Shown: positions 35,388 to 42,871 of the stretch, piece by piece
How positions within the stretch are numbered: the stretch's first letter is position 1
Layout of the letters: every line of letters begins with the position of its first letter
Assembly: GCF_016862575.1 (NCBI RefSeq)
Contig: NZ_BONF01000028.1
Span: forward strand, 109,911-173,910
Source of the DNA: Catellatospora bangladeshensis
GTDB taxonomy: Bacteria; Actinomycetota; Actinomycetes; Mycobacteriales; Micromonosporaceae
DNA: 64,000 nucleotides
Direction of reading: 5' to 3'
Notes under the pieces: generated by a model
The model's input: the letters and a program-made list of their open reading frames with translations, nothing else
What the model was told of the DNA's origin: nothing
Database searches by the model: none
Position numbers and translations under genes: made by a program

Positions 35388-35416
35388 CACATTCGCCGAC
35401 CGTCGTTGATGGACGG

Positions 35417-36022
35417 TCAGGCGCGCCGCTCGTGAGCGAGCAGCCGGGCCAGGTGACCGTCGACGATGCCCAGCGCGTCGGCGTAGGGCAGCGCCCCGAT
35501 CAGCACCGGGTGCCGCAGGCCGTCGAGCAGCGCCGCCAGCTCGCGGGCCGCGGTGTCCGCGTCGAGCGGCCGCCCGCTGTGCCGGAGGATGCCGCGCAGC
35601 GTGTCGACGAAGCCGGTGTACGCGGGCACGAGCGCGGCGGCCAGGGCCGGGGTGACGGCGGCCCGGGACTGGAAGGACAGGCCCACGCGGGCCTCGAGGC
35701 TGGTGGCGTCGTCATGGGGCAGGTATTCGGCGGCCACCGCGCGCAGGGTCGCCAGGGGTGTCGCGGCGGGCTCGCGGGCGACGCGGGCGCGGATCCGCTC
35801 GGCGAACGACCGGTGCACGTCGAGGTTCAGCCACTGCTCCAGCGCGTGCAGCAGCATCGCGTCCTTCGACGCGAAGTAGTGCTGCACCGCGCCCAGCGAC
35901 ACCCCTGCCTCCTGCGCGACCTCGCGCATCGAGACGGCGTCCAGGCCCTGCGTGCCGGCGATGCGCAGCAGCGCGCCGACGATGTGCCGGCGCCGCTCGT
36001 CGTGGTCGACCCTGCGGGGCAT
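35417..36022 (-). CDS. TetR family transcriptional regulator
   Basis: The 201-residue protein has the N-terminal HTH: MPRRVDHDERRRHIVGALLR, VSMREVAQEAGVSLGAVQ and HYFASKDAMLLHALEQW, which is the standard TetR three-helix motif. The C-terminal ligand domain is all-helical. Start ATG 36022 has a GAGG site about eight bases upstream. It is divergent from the alpha/beta hydrolase and the shared 70-base gap holds the palindrome at 36047-36062, so it most likely represses both. Ligand unknown. Confidence 0.93.
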   Translation of the reverse strand: MPRRVDHDERRRHIVGALLRIAGTQGLDAVSMREVAQEAGVSLGAVQHYFASKDAMLLHALEQWLNLDVHRSFAERIRARVAREPAATPLATLRAVAAEYLPHDDATSLEARVGLSFQSRAAVTPALAAALVPAYTGFVDTLRGILRHSGRPLDADTAARELAALLDGLRHPVLIGALPYADALGIVDGHLARLLAHERRA

Positions 36023-36044
36023 GTGGGGGCCTCACCTTCCCGTG

Positions 36045-36062
36045 TACAATACGAGTGTATTG
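36045..36062. promoter_or_regulatory. TetR operator and -10 element
   Basis: CAATACGAGTGTATTG (36047-36062) is a perfect 6-4-6 inverted repeat located between the divergent TetR and hydrolase genes. TACAAT (36045-36050), a good -10, overlaps its left arm and would drive the hydrolase gene. The overlap suggests repression by blocking RNA polymerase. Confidence 0.65.
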
Positions 36063-36092
36063 CAAAAACGCGCCGCGCGAAGAGGAACACCC

Positions 36093-37010
36093 ATGACCGT
36101 GCAGACGACCCACCACGGCGACGTCGCCGTCGCCTACGAGACCTTCGGTCCGGCCGGGGGCGAGCCGCTGCTGCTCATCATGGGCCTCGACTACCAGATG
36201 GTCTGGTGGCCGGACGGATTCTGCCAGGCGCTGGCCGACCGGGGCTTCCACGTCGCCCGCTTCGACAACCGCGACGCCGGACTGTCCACCCATTTCACCT
36301 CGCCGGCGAAGGAGAACCCGTTCCGGGTGCTGTTGCGGGGCAGCCGCCGGCCCGCGTACGGCACCGCCGACATGGTGGGCGACGGCGTGGCCGTCATGGA
36401 CGCGCTCGGCTGGGAGTCCGCGCACGTGTTCGGCGCGTCGATGGGCAGCGCGCTCGCGCTGTCGACCGCGGTGCTGCACCCCGGCCGGGTGCGCTCGGTG
36501 ACCGCCGCGATGGGCGGCCCGCTGCGTGGCGCCGCCGCCCTGCGTTACCTCAACTTCGGCTTCTTCCTCCGGGCGGCCCGCATCAAGCACCCCGCCACCG
36601 ACGAGGGCGCGATCCGCACCCTGGTCGACCTCGCCCGGCTGCTGGCCACGCCGCACCACCCCTTCGACGAGGGCTGGGCCCGCGAGGTCGCCGAGATCAG
36701 CCACGCCCGCTCACCGCGCGACCCCGGCACCACGCAGCGGCAGACGTACGCGCTGCGCGCCGCGGGCGCCCTCACCGGCCGCATGCGCGACATCGCCGTG
36801 CCCACGCTGGTCATCAACGGCGCGGACGACCCGCTGATCCGTCCCGGCGCGGCGGCCGCGCTGGCTCGCCTGGTCCCGGGAGCGCGGCCCGTCGTGTACC
36901 CGGGCATGGGGCACCTGCTGCAGGAACACCTCTGGGACACGATCGCCGACGAGGTCGCCGCGCAGGCAAGCACGACGGCCGGGACTCGCCTCACACGGCG
37001 CGGTGCCTGA
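36093..37010 (+). CDS. Alpha/beta hydrolase
   Basis: The 305-residue protein has the full fold: strand LLLIMGLDYQMVW with the oxyanion turn, DNRDAGLS (a D-x-R-G-x-G-x-S variant), nucleophile elbow FGASMGSALA (Ser in G-x-S-x-G), acid NGADDPLIRPGAA and His in YPGMGHLLQEH. These features match hydrolases such as esterases, epoxide-type hydrolases and dehalogenases; the substrate is unknown. ATG 36093 has AGAGG nine bases upstream. The TetR regulator is divergent and the gene is likely derepressed by a small inducer. It is convergent with the next gene. Confidence 0.9.
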   Translation: MTVQTTHHGDVAVAYETFGPAGGEPLLLIMGLDYQMVWWPDGFCQALADRGFHVARFDNRDAGLSTHFTSPAKENPFRVLLRGSRRPAYGTADMVGDGVAVMDALGWESAHVFGASMGSALALSTAVLHPGRVRSVTAAMGGPLRGAAALRYLNFGFFLRAARIKHPATDEGAIRTLVDLARLLATPHHPFDEGWAREVAEISHARSPRDPGTTQRQTYALRAAGALTGRMRDIAVPTLVINGADDPLIRPGAAAALARLVPGARPVVYPGMGHLLQEHLWDTIADEVAAQASTTAGTRLTRRGA

Positions 37011-37094
37011 CCGACGCGCAGGGTCGGGCCACGGCCGCCCGGATGATGTGCCGTGATCCCGTTGCCGGTCGGCCTGTGCGCCCGCCGCGGCAGC

Positions 37095-37739
37095 TCAGGG
37101 CCGTGGCGCGGGCGGCTGGGCGGGAGCCGTGCGCCGCGTCGACACGATGATGCCGATCACGACGGCGACCAGGAACGCCACCGCGCCCAGGGGCAGCGCC
37201 AGCAGGAACGGCCACCGCCAGCCCAGGGACCGCGCCCCGGCCGCGCCCGCCACGGCCCCGAGCAGCATCGCCAGCACCCCGAGGGTCGCGCCGAGCGGCG
37301 TCAGCCATACCCGCGCGGCGCCCACGCGAGCGACCAGCGCGGCCGTCACGCCCCAGGCCAGACCGGCGCCGAACCCGCTCACCGCGCGGCCGAACAGCAG
37401 CGCGCCGCCCGCCGGGGCCAGCGTGATCAGCAGCGAGCCGAGGACCAGCAGCGCGATCGCGCCCAGCGTGAGGGCGGTCGGCCACCGCGGGCCCAGCCGC
37501 AGGCCGAGTGCCACGGCCAGGGCCGCGGGCAGCAGGTACGCGCCGAAGACCCAGACGGCCGCGGCGGCGGGCAGTTGCAGATCGAGCTGGAGACCGGTCA
37601 GTTCCGGACCCACGGTGATCGTGAGCAGGAAGGCGCCCAGCGCGGCGGCGAGCACCGGCCCGATCAGCGTCCAGACCGGAGGGCCGGGCGGCGGCGTGGG
37701 CGAGGTCTGTTCGGCGGTGCCGGGCAGTGGAGAGGTCAT
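37095..37739 (-). CDS. Half-size MFS-like membrane protein (six helices)
   Basis: The 214-residue protein starts with a Pro-rich cytosolic tail, then six hydrophobic helices: WTLIGPVLAAALGAFLLTI, AAVWVFGAYLLPAALAVA, then LTLGAIALLVLGSLLITLA, LFGRAVSGFGAGLAWGVTAA (the R-x-x-x-G-x-G-x-G signature of MFS helix 4), LGATLGVLAMLLGAVAGAA and WRWPFLLALPLGAVAFLVAV. It ends with a basic-Pro tail, so it equals the N-terminal half of an MFS transporter. The missing second half is not found in neighbouring DNA. It could be a natural half-transporter acting as a dimer or a truncated exporter. It is divergent from the sigma-factor gene. Confidence 0.7.
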   Translation of the reverse strand: MTSPLPGTAEQTSPTPPPGPPVWTLIGPVLAAALGAFLLTITVGPELTGLQLDLQLPAAAAVWVFGAYLLPAALAVALGLRLGPRWPTALTLGAIALLVLGSLLITLAPAGGALLFGRAVSGFGAGLAWGVTAALVARVGAARVWLTPLGATLGVLAMLLGAVAGAAGARSLGWRWPFLLALPLGAVAFLVAVVIGIIVSTRRTAPAQPPAPRP

Positions 37740-37819
37740 CCGGCGAGCATAGGAGCCCAGGTCTGCACCAGGTAGCCCGGTTTGACAGTGATCTGGTCCC
37801 CTTTGGAGCGTTAACCGAC

Positions 37820-37831
37820 GTGGCATGCCAC
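37820..37831. promoter_or_regulatory. Perfect 12-bp palindrome GTGGCATGCCAC
   Basis: The palindrome lies in the 214-base gap between the divergent half-MFS gene and the sigma factor gene, 81 bases from the former and 123 from the latter. It could be an operator for either. No cognate regulator is adjacent. Confidence 0.3.
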
Positions 37832-37953
37832 GGGGGCCGGATGCGGCCGCGACGGTTCACCACGCCATCCCGGCTCGCGGCCGTGCTGACGCCGGTCGCC
37901 GCCCGGGACAACATCACACCGGCGGCCCGCCCGGGGCGGGTTACGCTCGGGCG

Positions 37954-38898
37954 GTGCCGCTGACCGTGCAGGACGTCGACCGCTTCATGGCCGCCAGGCC
38001 GCGCCTGGAGGCCATCGCCTACCGCCTGCTCGGCTCGGCCGCCGAGGCCGAGGACGCCGTGCAGGAGACGTTCCTGCGCTGGCAGGCCGCCGACCCGGAG
38101 CGCATCGACGTGCCCGAGGCGTGGCTGACGAAGGTCCTCACCAACCTGTGCCTCAACCAGCTCACCTCGGCGAGGGCCCGCCGGGAGAGCTACGTCGGGG
38201 AGTGGCTGCCCGAGCCGCTGCTCGGCGGCGACCCGATGCTCGGCCCGGCCGACACCGCCGAGCAGCGCGAATCCGTCTCGTACGCCGTGCTCACGCTGAT
38301 GGAGCGGCTGTCCCCGAGCGAGCGCGCCGTGTACGTGCTGCGCGAGGCGTTCGACTACCCGCACCGCGACATCGCCGACATCCTCGACATCTCCGAGGCG
38401 GCCAGCCAGCAGACCTTTCACCGCGCCCGCAAGCACGTCGCCGACGGCCGGATCCGCGTCGAGATCGACCAGGCGGCGGCCCGGCGGGTGGTCGAGGAGT
38501 TCCTCGCCGCGGCCGCGAGCGGACAGCTGGACTCGCTGGTGCGGATGCTCACCGCCGACGCGGTGTCGGTCGGCGACGGCGGCGGCAAGGTCCCGGCCCG
38601 CACCAAGCCGTTCGAGGGCGCGGTCGCGGTGGCCAAGTTCCTGTGGGGGCTGTTCAAACCGGCCGAGTCCAAGCGCGCCGTGCTCGGCGGCTCGCCCGAG
38701 ATCCACGTGTGGACCGCCAACGGTGCGCCCGCCGTCCTGGCCGTGCTCGACGGCCGGGTCGTCGGCGTCATGTGCCTGGAGGTCACGCCCGACGGCATCG
38801 CGGCCGTGCGCAACCAGGTCAACCCGGACAAGCTCGAGCGCGCGACCGCGCAGTGGGCCGCCGCCGAGCACGGGGAACCCCTGTTCCGCGCCTGGTGA
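37954..38898 (+). CDS. ECF sigma factor of SigJ/ECF41 type with C-terminal SnoaL-like domain
   Basis: The 314-residue protein has sigma region 2 (AIAYRLLGSAAEAEDAVQET, FLRWQ), region 4 (MERLSPSERAVYVLREAF, IADILDISEAASQQTFHRAR) and a SnoaL-like tail (about 185-300) beginning AAARRVVEEFLAAAASGQL, with the ECF41-specific signature DGGGK and the closing NPDKL. In this group the SnoaL-like tail senses a ligand or keeps the factor inactive, and no anti-sigma factor is needed. GTG 37954 is the first plausible start and produces the family's usual N-terminus. The flavoprotein gene downstream is the typical partner and likely target. Confidence 0.9.
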   Translation: MPLTVQDVDRFMAARPRLEAIAYRLLGSAAEAEDAVQETFLRWQAADPERIDVPEAWLTKVLTNLCLNQLTSARARRESYVGEWLPEPLLGGDPMLGPADTAEQRESVSYAVLTLMERLSPSERAVYVLREAFDYPHRDIADILDISEAASQQTFHRARKHVADGRIRVEIDQAAARRVVEEFLAAAASGQLDSLVRMLTADAVSVGDGGGKVPARTKPFEGAVAVAKFLWGLFKPAESKRAVLGGSPEIHVWTANGAPAVLAVLDGRVVGVMCLEVTPDGIAAVRNQVNPDKLERATAQWAAAEHGEPLFRAW

Positions 38899-38980
38899 CC
38901 TGGTTCACATCGCATACCTGTCAGGAAACGGCGGGCTGCCCGGTTCAAGGGGCACAACCGCGAACGACAGGAGCAAGGAC

Positions 38981-40177
38981 ATGCGCCACCGCATCATCGT
39001 CCTCGGCGCTGGCTACACCGGCGCCTCCGCAGCCGGCCGCCTCGCCCGGCGGCTGCGCCGCGACGACGTCGCCATCACCCTCGTCAACGCCGAGCCCGAC
39101 TTCATCGAGCGGGTACGCCTGCACCAGCTCGCCGCCGGCCAGGACCTCAAGCCCCGGCCGCTGGCGAAGATGTTCGCCGGCACCGGCGTCGCGCTCCGCG
39201 TCGCGAAGGTCACCGCGATCGACGCCGACCGCAGGACCGTGACCGTCACCGGCGCGGACGGCACCGAGCAGCTCGCCTACGACACGCTCGTCTACGCCCT
39301 CGGCAGCGGCTGGAACGCCCAGGCCGTGCCCGGCACCGCCGAGCACGCCCACGAGGTCGCCAGCCGCCCCGGCGCGCTCCGGCTGCGCGAGCGCCTGGCC
39401 GGTCTCGGCGCCGGGCAGGCGGTGACCGTCGTCGGCGGCGGCCTCACCGGCGTGGAGGCGGCGACCGAGATCGCCGAGGCCCGCCCGGACCTCGACGTCG
39501 CGCTGGCCGCCGGTGGCGGGCTCGGCGACTGGCTGTCGCCCAAGGGCCGCACGCACCTGCGCAAGGTCTTCGGCGGGCTCGGCATCACGGTGTACGAGAA
39601 CGCCGCCGTCACCGCCGTCGCGGCCGACCACGTGGCCACCGCCGACGGCAGGGCCATCCCGGCTCAGGTCACCGTGTGGACGGCCGGCTTCGCGGTGCAC
39701 CCGATCGCGGCGGCGACCACCCTGCAGCTCACCGGCACCGGCCAGATCCAGGTCGACGACACGATGCGCTCGGTGTCGCACCCCGACGTGTACGCGGTCG
39801 GCGACGCGGCCCTGGCGATGGGCCCCGGCGGCAAGCCGCTGCGCATGTCGTGCGCCTCGGGCGTGCCGATGGCGTGGCAGGCGGCCGACGCGATCGCGGC
39901 CCGCCTGACCGGCGGCAAGCTGCCCAACATTCCGATCCGCTACTTCAACCAGTGCATCTCGCTGGGCCGCGCGGAGGGCCTGATCCAGTTCGTCACCGCC
40001 GACGACCAGGCCAAGCCCTCGGCGCTGACCGGGCGCCTGGCCGCCGCGTACAAGGAGCTGGTCTGCAAGGGCGCCGCCTGGGGCGTGGCCAACCCGACCG
40101 TGGGCATGCCCACCCGCCGCCGCCCCGTCATCCAGCAGCGGGCCGCGGCGGGCCGCCCGGCCAGGGCGACGGCATAG
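38981..40177 (+). CDS. FAD-dependent oxidoreductase (NDH-2-like)
   Basis: The 398-residue protein has two Rossmann folds: FAD-binding VLGAGYTGASAAGRLARRL (about 7-25) and NAD(P)H-binding VVGGGLTGVEAATEIAE, plus the FAD-closing YAVGDAALAMG. The layout is that of type II NADH dehydrogenases and related disulfide-type reductases; no redox-active C-x-x-C pair is visible. ATG 38981 follows a purine-rich site (ACAGGAGCAAGG). It lies 82 bases after the ECF41-type sigma factor, the usual gene partner of that sigma group. Substrate is unknown. A palindromic repeat follows the stop at 15 bases. Confidence 0.88.
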   Translation: MRHRIIVLGAGYTGASAAGRLARRLRRDDVAITLVNAEPDFIERVRLHQLAAGQDLKPRPLAKMFAGTGVALRVAKVTAIDADRRTVTVTGADGTEQLAYDTLVYALGSGWNAQAVPGTAEHAHEVASRPGALRLRERLAGLGAGQAVTVVGGGLTGVEAATEIAEARPDLDVALAAGGGLGDWLSPKGRTHLRKVFGGLGITVYENAAVTAVAADHVATADGRAIPAQVTVWTAGFAVHPIAAATTLQLTGTGQIQVDDTMRSVSHPDVYAVGDAALAMGPGGKPLRMSCASGVPMAWQAADAIAARLTGGKLPNIPIRYFNQCISLGRAEGLIQFVTADDQAKPSALTGRLAAAYKELVCKGAAWGVANPTVGMPTRRRPVIQQRAAAGRPARATA

Positions 40178-40191
40178 CCGCGCCCACCCGT

Positions 40192-40259
40192 GAAGATCGC
40201 TGTTTCGTGTCGGAACCCCTGCGCCAGACCGCAGATCTTGACACGAGACAGCGGTCTTC
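40192..40259. repeat. Dispersed palindromic element, copy 1
   Basis: The arms GAAGATCGCTGTTTCGTGTC (40192-40211) and their near-complement (40240-40259) differ at two positions, both of which give G-U pairs in RNA, so the RNA hairpin is fully paired over 20 bp. The inverse complement of this element aligns with a second copy at 49683-49743. It lies between the flavoprotein gene and the convergent DoxX gene. Confidence 0.8.
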
Positions 40260-40276
40260 AACGGGTCGAGGGCCGG

Positions 40277-40642
40277 TCAGAGCCAGGTCGTGGCGAGCCA
40301 GGCGGCGGCCGCGGCGGTGATCAGGAGCGCGATGTTGAGGCCGATCAGGCGCCCTTCGCCGCGGGACACGTGCACGTAGATGCCGCCGACCTGGATCAGG
40401 ACGAGCCCGACCGCCGCCGCGACGGCGAGCCAGGCCGCGATGCCCGTCAGCGGCGGCAGGATCAGGCCGATCGCGCCAAGGATCTCCAGCGCCCCGATGG
40501 TCCTGACCAGCGGCATCGGGATGGTGTCGACCCAGCCCATCATCGGCTGGAGCCGCTCCCGGCTCTGGACGGCCTTCTTGCCGCCGGCGTAGAGGTAGAA
40601 GACCGCGAGCAGCCCGGCCACGATCCAGTAGGCGAGTTCCAC
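40277..40642 (-). CDS. DoxX family membrane protein
   Basis: The 121-residue product has four hydrophobic helices: ELAYWIVAGLLAVFYLYAGG, PLVRTIGALEILGAIGLIL, WLAVAAAVGLVLIQVGGIYV and LNIALLITAAAAAWLATTW. The K-K-A-V... and G-A-x-E-I-L-G-A motifs match the DoxX/DoxD-like family, which participates in membrane redox or thiosulfate/oxidative-stress complexes. GTG 40642 is the start. It is divergent from the HxlR regulator and probably controlled by it. Partner proteins are unknown. Confidence 0.85.
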   Translation of the reverse strand: MELAYWIVAGLLAVFYLYAGGKKAVQSRERLQPMMGWVDTIPMPLVRTIGALEILGAIGLILPPLTGIAAWLAVAAAVGLVLIQVGGIYVHVSRGEGRLIGLNIALLITAAAAAWLATTWL

Positions 40643-40686
40643 GGTAACGCCCTTCGACGAGAGGTGTACGCCGGTGACCAGGTTGG

Positions 40687-40734
40687 TTACCGTTCGTAAG
40701 TCGCCTCATGATGCGTGTTCGCGAGGAGGCTTAC
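40687..40734. promoter_or_regulatory. Operator candidates between the DoxX and HxlR genes
   Basis: TTAC-N5-GTAA (40687-40699) is a perfect short palindrome. GTAAGTCGCCTC (40696-40707) and GAGGAGGCTTAC (40723-40734) form a longer 10/12 inverted repeat. Both lie in the divergent control region and could bind the HxlR dimer. The spacing matches HxlR-type operators (T-A-C-N-n-G-T-A). Confidence 0.5.
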
Positions 40735-40773
40735 AAAAGGCACATGCGTGTGCGCCAGGCACAAGGGGTTGTC

Positions 40774-41154
40774 ATGTCGGACTACGAGCACACGTGCCTC
40801 ATCAGGGGCGACGGCGGGGCCACGCTCCGCGCGATCCTCGACCAGATCTGCAACAAGTGGACGCTGCTGATCGTGGCCACCCTGGACCGGGGCACGCTGC
40901 GCTTCACCGACCTGCACCAGCAGATCCCCGGCATCTCGCAGCGCATGCTGACCCTGACCCTGCGCAACCTGGAGCGCGACGGCCTGGTCGCCCGGACCGT
41001 CTACGCCGAGGTCCCGCCCCGGGTCGAGTACGAGCTGACGCCCGTCGGCAAGAGCCTCATCCCGCCCGCGCTGGCGCTGGCCGGCTGGGCCATCGAGCAC
41101 GTCCCGCACATCGAGGCCAGCCGGGCGGCGTACCAGCCGAAATCCGGCCGGTGA
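40774..41154 (+). CDS. HxlR family winged-helix regulator
   Basis: The 126-residue protein has an early Cys (YEHTCLIRGDG), the winged helix CNKWTLLIVATLDRGTLRFTD and ISQRMLTLTLRNLERDGLVA, then a wing VPPRVEYELTPVG and a C-terminal dimer helix. HxlR regulators such as YodB or HypR often sense oxidants or aldehydes through a conserved N-terminal Cys; the Cys here fits that. Start ATG 40774 (AAGGGG upstream) is preferred; earlier in-frame ATG codons at 40708 and 40744 would add a non-conserved tail. It is divergent from DoxX and probably its regulator. Confidence 0.88.
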   Translation: MSDYEHTCLIRGDGGATLRAILDQICNKWTLLIVATLDRGTLRFTDLHQQIPGISQRMLTLTLRNLERDGLVARTVYAEVPPRVEYELTPVGKSLIPPALALAGWAIEHVPHIEASRAAYQPKSGR

Positions 41155-41234
41155 GGTGACCGCGCGGGGTCCTACCGGGCGGGACGGGGACGCACCGTCG
41201 TTCGTCACGCCGGGTGGCCGGGCATGATCGGCGT

Positions 41235-41570
41235 ATGCCTCTGCTCTTCTCGTACGGAACGCTGCGTGATCCCGCCGTGCAGCAGGCCAACTTCGGCCGC
41301 CTGCTCGACGGCCGCGAGGACGCGCTGCCCGGCTACCGGGTCGAGCTGGTGGAGATCACCGACCCCGACGTGCTGGCGGTGAGCGGCCAGGACCACCACC
41401 CGATCGTGATGCCCTCCGGCGACCGCGCCGACCAGGTGCCCGGCACGGTGTTCGAGGTGAGCGACGAGGAACTCGCCGCCGCCGACCTGTACGAGGTCGA
41501 CGACTACCGCCGTGTGCTGGTCGAACTCGCCTCCGGCGCCCACGCCTGGGTGTACGTACAGGCTTCGTAG
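41235..41570 (+). CDS. Gamma-glutamylcyclotransferase-like (GGCT) family protein
   Basis: The 111-residue product starts LLFSYGTLRDPAVQQ, the diagnostic Y-G-T-L motif, has a catalytic-Glu region around VFEVSDEELAAADLYEV and ends with an AHAWVYV strand. The fold binds short glutamyl or amine substrates; some members release 5-oxoproline, others are structural. The start ATG 41235 follows a weak site. It is a single gene with 80 bases before it, unrelated to its neighbours by sequence. Confidence 0.88.
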   Translation: MPLLFSYGTLRDPAVQQANFGRLLDGREDALPGYRVELVEITDPDVLAVSGQDHHPIVMPSGDRADQVPGTVFEVSDEELAAADLYEVDDYRRVLVELASGAHAWVYVQAS

Positions 41571-41645
41571 GCCGATGGCCCTGCATCTTCCAGCCGATTT
41601 CCAAGGTTGTTGCGTTTTTGGTGTTTGTTGAGGCATGGTGGACGT

Positions 41646-42149
41646 ATGGAGGACAGGCGCGGTGACCTGCTGACGACCACAGAGGCGGCGGCCCTGCTGC
41701 GATCGTCCCGCCAGCATGTCGTCGACCTGTGTGAACGCGGAGTCCTCCCCTTCGTGCGGGTGGGCACGCATCGTCGGCTGGCACGGGCGGACGTGCTCGC
41801 GATGCTGCGCCCGGAGTTGACGCGCGATCAGCTGAAGTCGCTGTGGCTGCACCGCGCTGTAGCCGGCCGCCTCGTCGCCGACCCCGACGCAGTGCTGGAC
41901 AGGGCTGCCAAGAACCTGCAGCGGCTGCAGTCGGTACATCCGGACGGCATGGCCGCGATGTGGCTCGATCGATGGCGGCAGGTTCTCGAAGCCGGAGTCG
42001 AGGCCGTGCTCGATGTCTTGACCTCGCGGAGCCGCGACGCCGCCGAGCTGCGACAGAACTCGCCCTTTGCGGGCGTGCTGCCCGAGGGCATGCGGCAGGC
42101 CGTGCTGACCGCCTTCGCCGAGCACTGGCGACGGGAGCGGACGGCGTGA
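41646..42149 (+). CDS. HTH (excisionase/MerR-type) DNA-binding protein, possible antitoxin
   Basis: The 167-residue protein has an N-terminal HTH of the excisionase type: DLLTTTEAAALLRSSRQHVV and LCERGVLPFVRVGTHRRLAR. The remaining 110 residues form a helical domain (LWLHRAVAGRLVADPDAVLD, then MAAMWLDRWRQVLEAGVEAV) of a type found beside nucleotidyltransferase-like genes. Its TGA overlaps the GTG of the next gene (GTGA), so the two are translationally coupled. AT-rich, repeat-containing sequence (GGTTGTTGCG and GTGTTTGTTGAGG, about 41603-41631) precedes it and could be an autoregulatory operator. The antitoxin role is inferred from the gene pair. Confidence 0.75.
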   Translation: MEDRRGDLLTTTEAAALLRSSRQHVVDLCERGVLPFVRVGTHRRLARADVLAMLRPELTRDQLKSLWLHRAVAGRLVADPDAVLDRAAKNLQRLQSVHPDGMAAMWLDRWRQVLEAGVEAVLDVLTSRSRDAAELRQNSPFAGVLPEGMRQAVLTAFAEHWRRERTA

Positions 42150-42712
42150 GGCGCGCGCAGCTGGAGCACGTGCTGCGGGCAGCGTCACAGATCGCGCAGG
42201 AAACCGATGTGCTGGTCATCGGCAGTCAGTCGGTTCTCGGCGCGATACCTGAGGACAGACTGCCCGCAGCCGCTACGGCGTCGATCGAGGTGGATGTCGC
42301 CTTCTTCGACGACCCGGATGACCTCAAGGCAGATCGCGTGGACGGTGCGATCGGCGAGTTGTCGGCCTTTCACGACACCTTCGGCTACTACGCCCAGGGC
42401 GTGAGCGTTTCCACGGCGGTGCTGCCGGCCGGCTGGCGAGAGCGTCTCGTCGTGGTCGATACGCCGGGCACCGCACCGGGGCGCGGCCACGTGCTGGATC
42501 CTCACGACTGCGTGGTGTCGAAGCTGGTCGCGGGCAGGGAGAAGGATTACGTCTTTGCGGCCGCGTTGTTGGAGCATGGACTGATCGACGCCACGGTTCT
42601 CGCTGAACGGGTGGAGACGCTCGACGTGTCCGATGGGCACCGACAGCGTCTGCGTCAGTGGATCGATTACCACGCGGGACTCGGTGGCGACGGAGCTTCG
42701 GCTGGCGTGTGA
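42146..42712 (+). CDS. Nucleotidyltransferase-like protein (DUF6036/AbiEii-type), possible toxin
   Basis: The 188-residue protein has the nucleotidyltransferase-fold opening VLVIGSQSVLGAIPEDRL (the G-S-x-S nucleotide loop) and ASIEVDVAFFDDPDD, the following Asp/Glu motif that binds metal. Further conserved features are LVAGREKDYVFAAALLEHGL (K-D-x-x-F/H-x-x-x-L-L), typical of AbiEii and DUF6036 family proteins. In this family enzymes may add nucleotides to tRNA or proteins, acting as toxins controlled by a partner. GTG 42146 overlaps the preceding stop. Its base composition is slightly less GC-rich than neighbours. Function as a toxin is inferred from the pair. Confidence 0.7.
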   Translation: MRRAQLEHVLRAASQIAQETDVLVIGSQSVLGAIPEDRLPAAATASIEVDVAFFDDPDDLKADRVDGAIGELSAFHDTFGYYAQGVSVSTAVLPAGWRERLVVVDTPGTAPGRGHVLDPHDCVVSKLVAGREKDYVFAAALLEHGLIDATVLAERVETLDVSDGHRQRLRQWIDYHAGLGGDGASAGV

Positions 42713-42871
42713 CGCCGAACCGCCCTGCGGACATCTCACTCGCGCCGCGGAGAGTCCGACGCGAACTGGTGCAGACGTTCGCTCTCTCGCGGTGCTCTGC
42801 CGCCTTTGAGCGGCTCTTTACCAATCTGGAATGTGACCCAGGCCACTTGGAGGGTTCCCGGCGCGAGTAGG

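Noticed and set aside
37782..37787. TTGACA-like -35 element before the sigma-factor gene
   Set aside because: No -10 sequence occurs at 15-19 bases; the nearest AT-containing hexamer is 23 bases away.
37899..38980. ECF41 target promoters before the sigma factor and the flavoprotein
   Set aside because: Sequences loosely like TGTCACA and CGTC were found but spacing and matches are too poor to support a call.
42713..42870. Possible small gene between the nucleotidyltransferase and the iron box
   Set aside because: The open frame has no start with a ribosome-binding site and no recognisable sequence. It may be a remnant, but evidence is too weak.
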